64,000 bases of DNA from Alistipes finegoldii DSM 17242 (GCF_000265365.1 NC_018011.1:1550001-1614000); one strand, 5' to 3'; positions 17,222 through 26,282 are shown, counted from the stretch's first letter. The notes: a model not told the origin generated them from the sequence alone. Translations and numbers: made by a program.

Positions 17222-17995
17222 TCAGCCGGGATTGGCCCTCGGAGACACCTTGATGCCGGAGTTCCAGAACTTTTGCAGCGCTTTATGCTTCTGATTGTCG
17301 AAAATATAGTCGATATTCTGCGTTAGGTAGCCGTACGCATCGTACGGTTTGCGGTCGAAGCCGTGTTCGAGGACGGCCTCGTACGTGTGTTCGATGCCGA
17401 AAGTCAGCGCATGCTGCAACCCTTCGGTCAGATCGGGATCGACACCCTTGCGGGCGATCCAGACGGCGAAAGCGAAGGGCAGACGCGTGGCTTTTTTCCA
17501 CTCGGCGGCCAGATCGTACGAATAGGCGAAGCGGCCCTCGTAGTCGAAAACCTTGTCGCCGATCAGCAGGAAGGCGTCGCCCGGCAGGGCGCGGTCCAGC
17601 TGCGCGTAATCCTCCATCGTATAGTATTCGGGAGAGACCTTCCAGTGTTTGGCCAACAGATAGCCGGCCAGCTGCACCGAGGTCAGCGAATGGGCGTCGA
17701 GGAAGACCCGGCGCACCGTTTCGATCGGCTCGCCGCTCAGCAGGACGACCGTCCGCACGGGACCGGCGGCGCCGATGCAGTATTCGGTGACGATCTCGGC
17801 GTCGGCGAGCGACGGCACGGCGGCGGCAGGTACCAAGGCGATGTCGGCCTTGTGTTCGGCGAAATTCTTTGCGCAGACGGCGGGGGGAGACAACAGCAGT
17901 TCGGCACGCAGGTTACCTTCGTGCCCGATACCATAGATGAACGGTATCGTATTGAGATACGACACAGCCGCTATACGTGGAACTATGACCATCAT
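17222..17995 (-). CDS. mqnA: Chorismate dehydratase (futalosine menaquinone pathway)
   Basis: 257 residues from ATG 17995. MqnA converts chorismate to 3-[(1-carboxyvinyl)oxy]benzoate, the first step of the futalosine route to menaquinone. The N-terminus RIAAVSYLNTIPFIYGI is the family signature; KADIALVPAAAVP and GDAFLLIGDKVF follow the solute-binding-protein-like fold. The start is chosen because a -7 box at 18029-18036 leaves a 27-nt leader; the longer frame to 18031 would overlap it. No other mqn genes are in the window, so the pathway must be scattered. Confidence 0.88.
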   Translation of the reverse strand: MMVIVPRIAAVSYLNTIPFIYGIGHEGNLRAELLLSPPAVCAKNFAEHKADIALVPAAAVPSLADAEIVTEYCIGAAGPVRTVVLLSGEPIETVRRVFLDAHSLTSVQLAGYLLAKHWKVSPEYYTMEDYAQLDRALPGDAFLLIGDKVFDYEGRFAYSYDLAAEWKKATRLPFAFAVWIARKGVDPDLTEGLQHALTFGIEHTYEAVLEHGFDRKPYDAYGYLTQNIDYIFDNQKHKALQKFWNSGIKVSPRANPG

Positions 17996-18028
17996 CCATA
18001 AGGTATAAAACTGTTGGTTTCGATAAGG

Positions 18029-18036
18029 CAAAGGTA
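18029..18036 (-). promoter_or_regulatory. -7 box (TACCTTTG) of mqnA
   Basis: On the minus strand TACCTTTG matches TAnnTTTG. Transcription would start near 18022, about 27 nt before ATG 17995. No clear -33 motif is visible. Confidence 0.5.
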
Positions 18037-18087
18037 ATCAAAAATCGGGAGTTTTTCCATAAAATTTAGAAAAAGTGCCCCGACCTC

Positions 18088-18119
18088 TTGACAAGGGGGT
18101 ATCCGCCGATGTATATTTG
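18088..18119 (+). promoter_or_regulatory. Promoter of the phage-derived island
   Basis: TTG at 18088-18090, 21 bp, TATATTTG at 18112-18119. This is the same layout as the fimbrial promoter and an exact -7 match. It is the only good promoter I see before the eleven same-strand genes from 18243 to 27550. Confidence 0.6.
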
Positions 18120-18135
18120 CATCACAATTCACACC

Positions 18136-18151
18136 GCACGGTGCACCGTGC
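18136..18151. promoter_or_regulatory. 16-bp perfect palindrome just downstream of the island promoter
   Basis: GCACGGTGCACCGTGC is its own reverse complement. It starts about 10 bp after the predicted transcription start. The position suits a repressor operator acting as a roadblock. No repressor gene is adjacent; the binding factor is unknown. Confidence 0.5.
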
Positions 18152-18242
18152 ACGGGGTATCAACAACGGGACAAAATTCTTTGTCAGCTCCTTACGAATT
18201 GTTATTACCGTTTTTCAACAATCTTTCAAACACTTGTCAACA

Positions 18243-18647
18243 ATGAATCGCACCCATCTCGAAGGTGCGGCGGAAGCGCTCGCGGCGCAGCAGGGTTACG
18301 CTTTCCACACGGGACCCGAAGACGGCATGGCCCACACCATGCGAAGCTACCCGGCGGCATGGCTCGCGCCCCTCGAACTGCACGCCGTCGAAGGACGCGG
18401 CCACGGCCGGGCGACGTACAACATGACGCTCCACCTGTTAAGCTCCGGCGCACGGCTCTCCCCCGCGGAGCGGCGCACTGCGCTGGCCCGGATGGAGGAG
18501 CAGCTGCTCGAAATCTTCGCGGCGCTTTCGCTCGACGAACGGGTTCTCGCCGTCGAAGGGCTTTCGGTCCGCCCCCGCGCCTTCGCACTCACGCCGCACG
18601 GCGAAATCTCGCAGACCGCCGCCGCGCGCATCGTAACCTTCTTCTGA
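18243..18647 (+). CDS. Phage-island protein, possibly tail-terminator-like
   Basis: 134 residues from ATG 18243; the frame extends upstream to 18075, but that extension covers the promoter and palindrome. It is a compact alpha/beta protein: an N-terminal helix (LEGAAEALAAQQGYAF), strands around LELHAVEGRGHGRATYNMTLHLL, a long helix (PAERRTALARMEEQLLEIFAAL), and a final strand (AARIVTFF). Length and layout recall tail-terminator proteins of siphophages, but I see no decisive motif. It is the first gene after the island promoter. Confidence 0.6.
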   Translation: MNRTHLEGAAEALAAQQGYAFHTGPEDGMAHTMRSYPAAWLAPLELHAVEGRGHGRATYNMTLHLLSSGARLSPAERRTALARMEEQLLEIFAALSLDERVLAVEGLSVRPRAFALTPHGEISQTAAARIVTFF

Positions 18648-18653
18648 TTCGGA

Positions 18654-18744
18654 GCGCCCCGCCTCTTGCGGCGACACCGCCCCGGCCCGGCTCAGGGCAC
18701 GGCACTGTCCGCACACGAGAAAGCCGCAAAAGGCGGCGGGGCGC
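18654..18744 (+). repeat. Long-range inverted repeat in the island transcript
   Basis: GCGCCCCGCC plus TTGCGGC (18654-18663, 18666-18672) pairs with GCCGCAA plus GGCGGGGCGC (18723-18729, 18735-18744). This gives 17 paired bases with one internal bulge and a 50-nt loop. It fills the gap between the first and second island genes. It may be a processing or attenuation structure; no U-tract follows. Confidence 0.5.
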
Positions 18745-18781
18745 GTCTCCGCCGTAACGACATCTCTCAAAACACGATCCA

Positions 18782-19771
18782 ATGACATTCACACAAATTC
18801 CGCAACAGTACGCCCCGCTCGGCGGAGAGCTTCGCTACACGGTCACGGCCGCGGCGGCGGGGACGATCGACCTGCGCATCACCGACACCGGAAGTGCAGA
18901 CCTGATCGGCGCAAGACGTTTCGCAGGAAGCGCGTCGGTCTCGTTCGACGCCGCGCCCTGCCTGCGCCGCGCCATCCGCTTCTCGCCCGTGACCGGGAGC
19001 ACCGGATTCCACGTCGCCGAGGGCCGCTGCATCGCGGCGGTCGTCGAGGCCGGCATGACTCCGGCCGGAGAAACGGACCCAGCAAACGGTGAAAAAGCCG
19101 TCTCCCCGGAACGCACGTTCCTGCCCCGCCGCAACATCGTCGCGGCCCCCGCCCTACTAACGGCCATGCCCTCCGTCCGCACGATCTCGCCGGGCGAAAG
19201 CGACGAACTGACGCTGCTCTGCGACGAAGCCTGCACGATAACGGTCACGGCGCAGGCCGGGGACTCCGCAACCGCCGAGAGCTACCGCACGAAAAGCGGC
19301 GGAGTGCTCGTCTTCCGGCTCGACACCCGCGACTTTCCGGACGCCGAAACGCTGACCGTGGACGCCGGAAAATGCGGTTCGGTCTCCTACACGGTCGTCC
19401 CGACCGTTTCCGGCGGCCGCAGGCTCGCATGGCGCAGCAGTGCGGGCAGCATCGAGCATTACACCTTTCCGATCGAAAAATCGGTGACGGCTGAGACCGT
19501 AAAGGACCGGGCGTACGGGACCGACGGCCACCTCACGGCGGCGGCCCGCACCGAACGGCGGACCACGCTCGTATCGGCTTACGAGACGCGGGCCGTACTC
19601 GAAGCCCTCGGCGAGATCACGGCTTCGCCCGAAGTATGGCTGGCGGAGGGCGGGGGATATACGCCGGTCGACGTAACGACCCCAGCCGTCGTCGTACACC
19701 GCCACGCGGCGGTGAACTGTCTCGAAATCGAAATCCGCTCCAAGCGCAAAACCCGCATGCCATGGAACTGA
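18782..19771 (+). CDS. Phage-island hypothetical protein, tail/baseplate-associated by position
   Basis: 329 residues. No signal peptide or membrane helix. It is beta-rich, with two similar strand-rich halves (LRYTVTAAAAGTIDLRITDTG, and later TLLCDEACTITVTAQAGDSA), ending in a basic tail (RSKRKTRMPWN). Its stop overlaps the start of the next, larger gene by 10 bp, so the two products are probably made together. I do not recognise the family. Placement in a block of virion genes suggests a structural protein. Confidence 0.65.
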   Translation: MTFTQIPQQYAPLGGELRYTVTAAAAGTIDLRITDTGSADLIGARRFAGSASVSFDAAPCLRRAIRFSPVTGSTGFHVAEGRCIAAVVEAGMTPAGETDPANGEKAVSPERTFLPRRNIVAAPALLTAMPSVRTISPGESDELTLLCDEACTITVTAQAGDSATAESYRTKSGGVLVFRLDTRDFPDAETLTVDAGKCGSVSYTVVPTVSGGRRLAWRSSAGSIEHYTFPIEKSVTAETVKDRAYGTDGHLTAAARTERRTTLVSAYETRAVLEALGEITASPEVWLAEGGGYTPVDVTTPAVVVHRHAAVNCLEIEIRSKRKTRMPWN

Positions 19772-22122
19772 ATATCGACGGAAAGCCGTGCGACCTCGGA
19801 TCGGAGCGGATCGCCGTGCCGGGATACGCCGCCGCGGCCCTCGCCGACGTCGAGGCCGCCCGCGAAGGCCGTTCGCTGACGCTGACCATCCCCGCAACGA
19901 TGCGCAACGATGCGCTCGCCGGATTCGCCCGCGATCCGCATACCGCAGAACGGTTCAACGCAACGCTGCACACGGCGGAACTTACGGCCGAAGGTTCCGT
20001 GATGCTGAGCGGAACGGTGCGGATGTTGAGCGCATCGGACGAAGGATACCGGATAGAAATCCGCGACGGCGGAGCGGGCTGGGCGAAAAACGCCGCACGG
20101 CGGATGTTCAACGCCCTCGGCGTCGATTTCCGGGCGGCCCTGACTCCGGAGACGATCCTCGCAGGCTGGACGGACGATTCGCCCGTGAAGTTCTTCCCGA
20201 TCCGCCGCGACGAATACCCGCAGCGCAACAGCCCGACGGACCTGCTCCCCGCCCAGCGGCTCCTGACGGTGGACGATTACCACCCGTTCCTGCATGTGGC
20301 GACGCTCGTCGAAACGATCTTCGGCGAAGCGGGGTACCGCATCGAAAGCAGATTCATGGAGTCGGAGCTGTTCCGGTCGCTCTACATGAGCGGCGCATAC
20401 GCCTCGCGCGACACCGCGGCCCTCGCCGCCCGCATGGGCTTTTTCGCCCGGCGGCTGTCGTCCGCAACGGCGAAGGCCGATTATTCGGGCCGCGTGGCCG
20501 CCAACCCGAATACCGCGCTCAATTCCGTGGGAAACATCGTCGAGACGGCCACGCCTCAGACCCCCGACGCCGACGGGGAACCGGTTCCCGGCCTGAGCAA
20601 CAACGGCGGCTGTTTCGGTTTCGACCGGGGCAATATCGTATTCACGCCCACGACCGAGGTGAGCGCGGGATTCGAGTATTACCTGAAGTACACCACCGAC
20701 CACGTGATCCAGAGCCGCCAGCGGCTCAAAGGGTTCGATTCGGTCTACCTCGGCACGGGCGCCGACATGCGTTTCTCGCTGGCCAACCGTTACGAAGACC
20801 GCCGCGGCGGGATCGCGCAGAACCGCAGCTACACGGCGATCGTCTTCGACCACGCCGAAGGAAGGCAATACCGTCTGAGCTATACGAGGAACGGAACGGC
20901 GGACACGCTCTGGGCCGAATTCTCCGCCCGCACGGCGCAGGTCGTCACGCCCGCGGCAGGAAGCGTGGCGAATCCCGTGCTGCTGGTCGGCAGCGGCTCC
21001 CGCTGGGAGCCGTACGCCGGAGATTGGGCGCTGTACGACGGGTATATCGCCGAGCGGGGAGAGACCACCGTCGAACTGCGGGTGCGCACCGCCGCCGAGC
21101 GGCTCTCGCCCTCGTCACCCAAATATTTCAACCGGATTTACTTCCACGGGGCCGAGGAGGGCATGTCGCTCACCCTGCACAAGGAATGTTCGCTCCAGCC
21201 GCGTTTCTCGTCGGCGCCCGGATACGGGTCGGCGATCACGTTCGCCGACGTGGCCCGGCACCGGATCCGGCAGTCGGAACTGCTCGAAGCGCTGCAACAC
21301 CTCTTCAACCTGCGCTTCCACACCGAGCAGGCGACAAGAACCGTCCGGATCGAACCGGCGGACGATTTCTTCGCTGCAGGTCCCGCGGCCGACTGGCGGG
21401 CGAAAACCGACTTCTCGCAGCCCGTGGTGCTGGCGGACATCGCCCCCGAAGTCCACGAACGCCGCACATGGCGCTATCTGGCGGGCGACGGAGCCGTGGC
21501 CCGTTTCGACGCCGAGGCTGAAAGCCCCTTCGGCCAATGGAGCGTCACGACGGGCTCCCGTGCGGCCAAGGAGGGCGAAAAGACGCTGGCCAATCCGCTG
21601 TTCTGCCCCACGATCAGCACCGCGGGAGGTTACTCCGACGCCTCTTCGGCCGTAATCATGCAGGTCGGAGACCGCGACGACGTACAGGAGGACGGCACCA
21701 ACTTCACGCCGCGCATCGTACGCTTCGCGGGCATGCACCCCCTGCCCGACGGCGAGCGGTGGGGATTTCCGTCGGGGCAGGCGGAATATCCCCTCGCGGC
21801 GTTCCATTTCGCGGGGGACGGCGCGGCGGCAGGATTCACGCTCTGCTTCGAGGACCGCGACGGCGTGCGGGGCCTGCACCGTTATTATGACCTGCAAACG
21901 GGCCGAGAGTCCGCAGGCCGGCGCATCACCCTCTCGCTGCGGCTCGCGCCCCACGAATTCGAAAGCCTTTTCACGCCCGGAACGGGAGCGCCCGACCTGC
22001 GTTCGGCGTTCCTGCTCGACACGGGCGAAGGGACGGTCCGCGCAGCGCTCCGTGCCGTGGAAGATTACGACCCGCAGGCGGCCTCCGTCCGCTGCACCTT
22101 CACCCAACTCCCCGACGCATGA
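19762..22122 (+). CDS. Large phage-island structural protein (baseplate/tail-like)
   Basis: 786 residues from ATG 19762. It opens with MELNIDGKPCDLG, a strand pattern like tail-hub domains, followed by RSLTLTIPATMRNDALAGFA. The centre is rich in beta-strands with Gly/Asn loops. The region around AGYRIESRFMESELFRSLYMSG is helical. It is the largest gene of the island and shares 4 bp (ATGA) with the next. Large beta-rich proteins in this position are usually baseplate or tail-associated, but no enzyme motif or repeat decides this. I have no named family. Confidence 0.65.
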   Translation: MELNIDGKPCDLGSERIAVPGYAAAALADVEAAREGRSLTLTIPATMRNDALAGFARDPHTAERFNATLHTAELTAEGSVMLSGTVRMLSASDEGYRIEIRDGGAGWAKNAARRMFNALGVDFRAALTPETILAGWTDDSPVKFFPIRRDEYPQRNSPTDLLPAQRLLTVDDYHPFLHVATLVETIFGEAGYRIESRFMESELFRSLYMSGAYASRDTAALAARMGFFARRLSSATAKADYSGRVAANPNTALNSVGNIVETATPQTPDADGEPVPGLSNNGGCFGFDRGNIVFTPTTEVSAGFEYYLKYTTDHVIQSRQRLKGFDSVYLGTGADMRFSLANRYEDRRGGIAQNRSYTAIVFDHAEGRQYRLSYTRNGTADTLWAEFSARTAQVVTPAAGSVANPVLLVGSGSRWEPYAGDWALYDGYIAERGETTVELRVRTAAERLSPSSPKYFNRIYFHGAEEGMSLTLHKECSLQPRFSSAPGYGSAITFADVARHRIRQSELLEALQHLFNLRFHTEQATRTVRIEPADDFFAAGPAADWRAKTDFSQPVVLADIAPEVHERRTWRYLAGDGAVARFDAEAESPFGQWSVTTGSRAAKEGEKTLANPLFCPTISTAGGYSDASSAVIMQVGDRDDVQEDGTNFTPRIVRFAGMHPLPDGERWGFPSGQAEYPLAAFHFAGDGAAAGFTLCFEDRDGVRGLHRYYDLQTGRESAGRRITLSLRLAPHEFESLFTPGTGAPDLRSAFLLDTGEGTVRAALRAVEDYDPQAASVRCTFTQLPDA

Positions 22123-22382
22123 CAACCCGCCACAAAAAACGACTGGCCGCGATCCTGCTGCGGGAACTCGGCGGGCTGGAGGGCGAACGGGCCGTCGAAC
22201 GGCTGTTCGAACTGGGACTGGTCAACCTGCGGGTCTGCGAACAGCGGGCCGTACGCAACGAAATCGAACGGCTGGGCGCAGAGGGCGTGCCGCGGTGCGA
22301 AGCCATGCACGCCACGGCCGAACTGTTCTGCTGCTCCTACGAAAAAATCCGCAGCTACTATTACAACTCGTACAAATCCTGA
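22119..22382 (+). CDS. Small helix-turn-helix-like phage-island protein
   Basis: 87 residues, strongly helical and basic at the N-terminus (TTRHKKRLAAILLREL). The C-terminal stretch AMHATAELFCCSYEKIRSYYYN has the spacing of a helix-turn-helix recognition segment, as in homeodomain-like DNA-binding proteins. It could be a small regulator or a terminase-small-subunit-like protein; no large terminase is nearby. It overlaps the upstream gene by 4 bp and ends 3 bp before the protease gene. Confidence 0.6.
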   Translation: MTTRHKKRLAAILLRELGGLEGERAVERLFELGLVNLRVCEQRAVRNEIERLGAEGVPRCEAMHATAELFCCSYEKIRSYYYNSYKS

Positions 22383-22385
22383 AAC

Positions 22386-23267
22386 ATGAAATCGGAAATT
22401 CAAATCGACAACAACGCCGGCGTCTGCCAAATCGACATCGAGGGCACGATCGGCGTGCCCGAAGAGTGGCAGTTCGACCGGCCCGAAGCGCGCGTGGCGA
22501 CCTACGAAAAGTTCCGCGACGCCGTGCGCCGCATCGCCGAAATCGACGCGTCCGAAGTGGTGGTCAACATCCGCTCGACGGGCGGTGACGTGAACGACGC
22601 GCTGCTGATCCACGATGCGCTCACGGCGCTCGGCGCACACATCACGACCCGCTGCTACGGGTACACAGCCTCGGCGGCGACGATCATCGCGCAGGCCGCG
22701 TCGCCCGGCTGCCGCGAAATATCGGCCAACGCCCTCTACCTGATACACACGGCCGTCTGCGCCACCGAAGGCAACGCCGCCGAGCTGAACGGCAAACTCG
22801 ACCTGCTGCGCCAGACCGACGCGCGCATCGCCGCAGTCTATGCCGCCCGTTCGGGACGCCCGGCGGCCGAGTTCGAAACCCTGATGGCAGAAAACAACGG
22901 CAACGGCCGCTGGCTGTCGCCCGAAGAGACCGTCGCGGCCGGTCTGGCCGACGTCGTGACCGATGCGGCGGGGCATCCCGCCCCCTCGCTGACGCGAAAC
23001 ATCGCCCGCGGCTGGGAACGCCTGCTCATCCGCATCGGTCTCAGCGCCGGAGAGCAGCTGCCCGCGGACCGGGACCGCAACGTCCTCCACACCGAAGGAG
23101 AAGAGCGGGAGCTGCTCCGCCGCTCCGCCGCCGCGGTGCGTCAGGCGCAGCAGCGGGTCGTCCCCACGCAAACCCGGCCCCGCGAGGATCCCTCCTACGG
23201 CGACCTCGTGCGGACAGCCAACCAACGCGCCTACTCCGAAGACGCGAAACGTCTGCGCAACATGTAA
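22386..23267 (+). CDS. ClpP-like (S14) prohead protease
   Basis: 293 residues. The N-terminal 190 residues have the ClpP fold: VVVNIRSTGGDVNDAL, the nucleophile Ser96 in GYTASAATI, and His121 in LYLIHTA. The segment where ClpP keeps its catalytic Asp reads NNGNGRWLSPEE, with no obvious Asp, so the third catalytic residue is uncertain. The C-terminal 90 residues are charged and helical, as expected for a scaffold part joined to a prohead protease. It directly precedes the capsid gene, the usual arrangement for capsid-maturation proteases. Confidence 0.82.
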   Translation: MKSEIQIDNNAGVCQIDIEGTIGVPEEWQFDRPEARVATYEKFRDAVRRIAEIDASEVVVNIRSTGGDVNDALLIHDALTALGAHITTRCYGYTASAATIIAQAASPGCREISANALYLIHTAVCATEGNAAELNGKLDLLRQTDARIAAVYAARSGRPAAEFETLMAENNGNGRWLSPEETVAAGLADVVTDAAGHPAPSLTRNIARGWERLLIRIGLSAGEQLPADRDRNVLHTEGEERELLRRSAAAVRQAQQRVVPTQTRPREDPSYGDLVRTANQRAYSEDAKRLRNM

Positions 23268-23333
23268 AACCGGGAGAGTCCCACAGAAAAAGGCTCCCCG
23301 ACCATTCGAACAACCACCAAAATCATTTCAACC

Positions 23334-24311
23334 ATGAGTTTCTTAGAAAACGCCAAGCAGTACACCGGTTCCGACCTCGAAAACATCTTCTTCCGTCCCA
23401 TCCTGAGCGGCCCTTCGGCCGGCGAACTGGGCGTGAGGGTCCTCTACAACATGCCCGTCCCGACGACCATCCAGCTCTGGGAAGGGCAACGCAACGTCCT
23501 CCAGAAGTACACCGCCGCAGGGTGGTCCGGGGGCAGCGCCGCCAACAAACTGCAGAAAACCATCGCTCTGAGCCGCGTGAAGGCCGAGCTGGGATTCTCG
23601 GCCGCCGACTACTTCTCGCTGGTATACGAGAAAATCGCGGCGCGCGCCGACGTCAATATGGACGACCTGACGGGCAGCGAGCTGGAGCAGGCCGAAACCT
23701 CGCTCTTCAAGCAGGCCATCGCCGAGGGAATCCGCGCCACGATGTGGGTCGGCGACACGACGGCCGCTTCGGGCTTCAACACCTTCGACGGCTTCCTCAA
23801 AAGCGTCAAGGCAGGCGCCGAGCAGGAGCGGTTCCACAATTCGGTCTACGAAGCCGCCGACTTCACCAATCCCGAAAAGATCGTCGCGATCCTCGACGAC
23901 CTCTGGCAGAACGCCGACGAACGTATCAAGGACCGCAAAGCCGAAGGCCAGCTCGCCTTCTTCGTCACCTCGGATCTCTACTACGCCTACGAAAAGTACC
24001 TCGACAGCAAGGGCGCCGACGCGGCCTACGCCGAAAGCACCAACGGCCGTCAGGGACTGGCCTACCACGGCATCCCGCTCGTCGACGTCCGTCTGGGGGC
24101 CTATCTGTCCGACACCTCGCTCCACAAGTCGTTCTGCCTGCTGACCGACCGCCGCAATCTCGTACTGGCCGTCAACACGTCCGACTTTCCGGGCAACGAA
24201 GTGCGCATGTGGTACAACCCCGACCTGATGGAGAACCGCCAGCGCGCCGTCTTCATGGCCGGATGCGACGTGATCGACGAGACGATGCTCTCTTACGCAT
24301 TCCGGGTATAG
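23334..24311 (+). CDS. HK97-like major capsid protein
   Basis: 325 residues. The sequence has the features of Bacteroidota phage coat proteins: an N-terminal helical arm (MSFLENAKQYTGSDLENIF), a middle with AEGIRATMWVGD and FKSVKAGAEQE-like helices, AFFVTSDLYYAYEKYL, and a C-terminal strand region FPGNEVRMWYNPDL ending MLSYAFRV. It follows the protease gene by 66 bp and has its own leader containing AAAATCATTTCAA, as before the connector-like gene. Assembly role is by family resemblance and context. Confidence 0.75.
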   Translation: MSFLENAKQYTGSDLENIFFRPILSGPSAGELGVRVLYNMPVPTTIQLWEGQRNVLQKYTAAGWSGGSAANKLQKTIALSRVKAELGFSAADYFSLVYEKIAARADVNMDDLTGSELEQAETSLFKQAIAEGIRATMWVGDTTAASGFNTFDGFLKSVKAGAEQERFHNSVYEAADFTNPEKIVAILDDLWQNADERIKDRKAEGQLAFFVTSDLYYAYEKYLDSKGADAAYAESTNGRQGLAYHGIPLVDVRLGAYLSDTSLHKSFCLLTDRRNLVLAVNTSDFPGNEVRMWYNPDLMENRQRAVFMAGCDVIDETMLSYAFRV

Positions 24312-24313
24312 CG

Positions 24314-24811
24314 ATGACAGCGTCCACACCCCGCAAACCCGCCGGCGGCATCACGGCCGCCGCGATCACCCCCGCAGGAAATCTCCTGCGGGCGGCGCTG
24401 GGGGCCGACGGGCGCGCCGAAGCGGTATTCCGCGACGGGACGCTGCTCACGCGGCTGCCGCTCGCCGAACAACGCTCCTCCTATACCGAGCTGAGCGACA
24501 CCCAAGCCGGACCGCAGCGCGTGCGTCATACGCTGAAGCTCGTCGTCAGCCGCGAAGCGGCCCGCACGCTTTTCGGCCCGGCATTCCGTCGCACGGCCGC
24601 GACCGAGGGGCTGATCGCAACCGTCACGGCCGCATCGGGCGAACGGCTGCTGATCGGCTGGTCGGCCCGGCTGGGGAGAGAACAACCCCTGCGGCTCGGC
24701 TCGGTGAGCAACGAATCGGGCGTAAAACCCCTCGACGGCACGCCGGTCGTCGTGACCCTCACCTGCGAGGACACCGACCCGGCCCCGGAACTCAAACAAC
24801 AGGAACCATGA
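24314..24811 (+). CDS. Phage-island hypothetical protein between capsid and portal genes
   Basis: 165 residues, starting 2 bp after the capsid stop and overlapping the portal start by 4 bp. It has Pro/Ala-rich ends and a beta-rich centre (RHTLKLVVSREAARTLFGPAF, LIATVTAASGERLLIGWSARLG). The PVVVTLTCED C-terminus is a single strand. Size and position suit a decoration, neck or tail-tube-like protein. I recognise no family. Confidence 0.6.
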   Translation: MTASTPRKPAGGITAAAITPAGNLLRAALGADGRAEAVFRDGTLLTRLPLAEQRSSYTELSDTQAGPQRVRHTLKLVVSREAARTLFGPAFRRTAATEGLIATVTAASGERLLIGWSARLGREQPLRLGSVSNESGVKPLDGTPVVVTLTCEDTDPAPELKQQEP

Positions 24812-26040
24812 GCAAAAAGCACAAAATCAAACCGGCCGTCGCGGTGAACAACCGCACGGTCGATCCCTACATCACGCTCGGCGCGGGACGTGTCGAAAAC
24901 GACGCGTTCTGGCGCTGGGGCGACGACAACCTCTTTCCCAACGCGCTGGCGCTGATGGCACGCCGTTCGGTGACCCACCGCCGCATCATCAACGACAAGG
25001 CCGACTACATTTCGGGCAAGGGCTTCACGTGCGACGAGGTGCAGCAGCCCCGGCTCGCGGCCTTCCTGCGCCACGTAAACGGCGACGGGGAGAGCCTGCG
25101 GCAGGTGCTCAACAAGCTGGCGTTCGACAAGGCGCTCTTCGGCAACGCATTTCTCGAAGCGGTGACCGACGCCGGGCATACGTTCCTTTCGCTGCACCAT
25201 CAGGACGCCTCGCGCTGCCGGCTGGCCCGCGACTCGGCCCACGTTCTGCTCCACCACGACTGGACGGCATTCAAAGCGGCCGAAGCGCGGACCCTGCCCC
25301 TCTACCCGGCATTCGAAGAGCAGTCCGACGGCACGCTGCGCGCCGTGATCCACTACAAGGACTACGAACCGACGTTCGAACATTACGGCGTGCCGCCCTA
25401 CATCGCGGGGTTCAACGTCTCGGCCATCGCCTACAAGACCGACAAGTGGAATATCTCGCGGCTCGACAACTCGTTCCAGCTCTCCGGCGTGATGATGCTC
25501 GACAGTACGGTGGACAGCGAAGCCGAAGCCGAACGCATCGTACGGCTGGCCGAGCAGAAATTCGCGGGCAACCCCGGACAGGTGATGTTCGTCATCCGCG
25601 ACGGCGGCGAGCAGAACGACAATTCGCGTTTTATTCCGATCGCATCGCAGAACGAGGGCGACTGGCAGGCGCTGCACGAGCAGGCCGTGTCGGACATCGT
25701 CGTGGCCCACTCGTGGTTCCGGACCCTGAGCGGACTGGAATATGCTTCGGGATTCAGCGCCGAACGCATCCTGCACGAGTACGAAGTGGCCCTCAACACG
25801 GTCATCCTCGGCGAGCAGGCCGAACTGACCGAGCCGATCCGCCAGCTCCTGACATCCGTATCGGGATTCGACACGTCGTCGCTGCAAATCGTAAACCGTC
25901 CGCCGACACGCTCCAAGCCGATCTACATGAAGGTCTGGGAGGCCCGCAAGGCCGACGGACTGGAGTATGATCCCGACGACGAGCGCCAGCAGGCGTTTCT
26001 GTCCGAGATCACGAAGTATAATATCAGGAGCATAGAATAA
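24808..26040 (+). CDS. Phage portal protein (PBSX-like)
   Basis: 410 residues. Portals form the dodecameric DNA gate of the capsid vertex. Landmarks: a conserved N-terminus, DDNLFPNALALMARRSVTHR, the KADYISGKGFTC strand, LNKLAFDKALFGNAFLEAV, ISRLDNSFQLSG, the long stem helix SEAEAERIVRLAEQKFAG and ASGFSAERILHEYEV. It ends in a charged tail. It overlaps the upstream gene by 4 bp. Within this island it comes after protease and capsid, the reverse of the usual phage order. Confidence 0.85.
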   Translation: MSKKHKIKPAVAVNNRTVDPYITLGAGRVENDAFWRWGDDNLFPNALALMARRSVTHRRIINDKADYISGKGFTCDEVQQPRLAAFLRHVNGDGESLRQVLNKLAFDKALFGNAFLEAVTDAGHTFLSLHHQDASRCRLARDSAHVLLHHDWTAFKAAEARTLPLYPAFEEQSDGTLRAVIHYKDYEPTFEHYGVPPYIAGFNVSAIAYKTDKWNISRLDNSFQLSGVMMLDSTVDSEAEAERIVRLAEQKFAGNPGQVMFVIRDGGEQNDNSRFIPIASQNEGDWQALHEQAVSDIVVAHSWFRTLSGLEYASGFSAERILHEYEVALNTVILGEQAELTEPIRQLLTSVSGFDTSSLQIVNRPPTRSKPIYMKVWEARKADGLEYDPDDERQQAFLSEITKYNIRSIE

Positions 26041-26119
26041 GACCTGATTCTCCGGGTGCTTTCGAAACTTTCTGTTCGCCGCCTTCGGCGTCGTTTACAA
26101 GTCCGACCCGCCCCTGAAT

Positions 26120-26134
26120 CCCCGCCCGGCGGGG
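26120..26134 (+). repeat. GC-rich hairpin between portal and connector-like genes
   Basis: CCCCGCC, one C, GGCGGGG: a tight palindrome in the 242-bp gap 26041-26282. No U-tract follows, so it is more likely a processing or stability element than a terminator. The rest of the gap has a repeated GCGGG-A-TT/C-CCGCAC pattern but no gene I can support. Confidence 0.4.
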
Positions 26135-26282
26135 AGTTGCCGCACGCGGCCAAGACGACGCAAAGGTTGTCTTGCTTTTCCCGCTCCAGCACGCTGTTGT
26201 CGCGTTTGTAGTTATGACGCCCCCGCGGGAACTTCCGCACCGCTTTCAGCGATATTCGAAAATCATTTCAATTACAACAACC

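Noticed and set aside
26041..26282. Possible small gene in the gap between portal and connector-like genes
   Set aside because: Frames here are short and without start codons or protein-like composition; only hairpins and an imperfect repeated word are visible.
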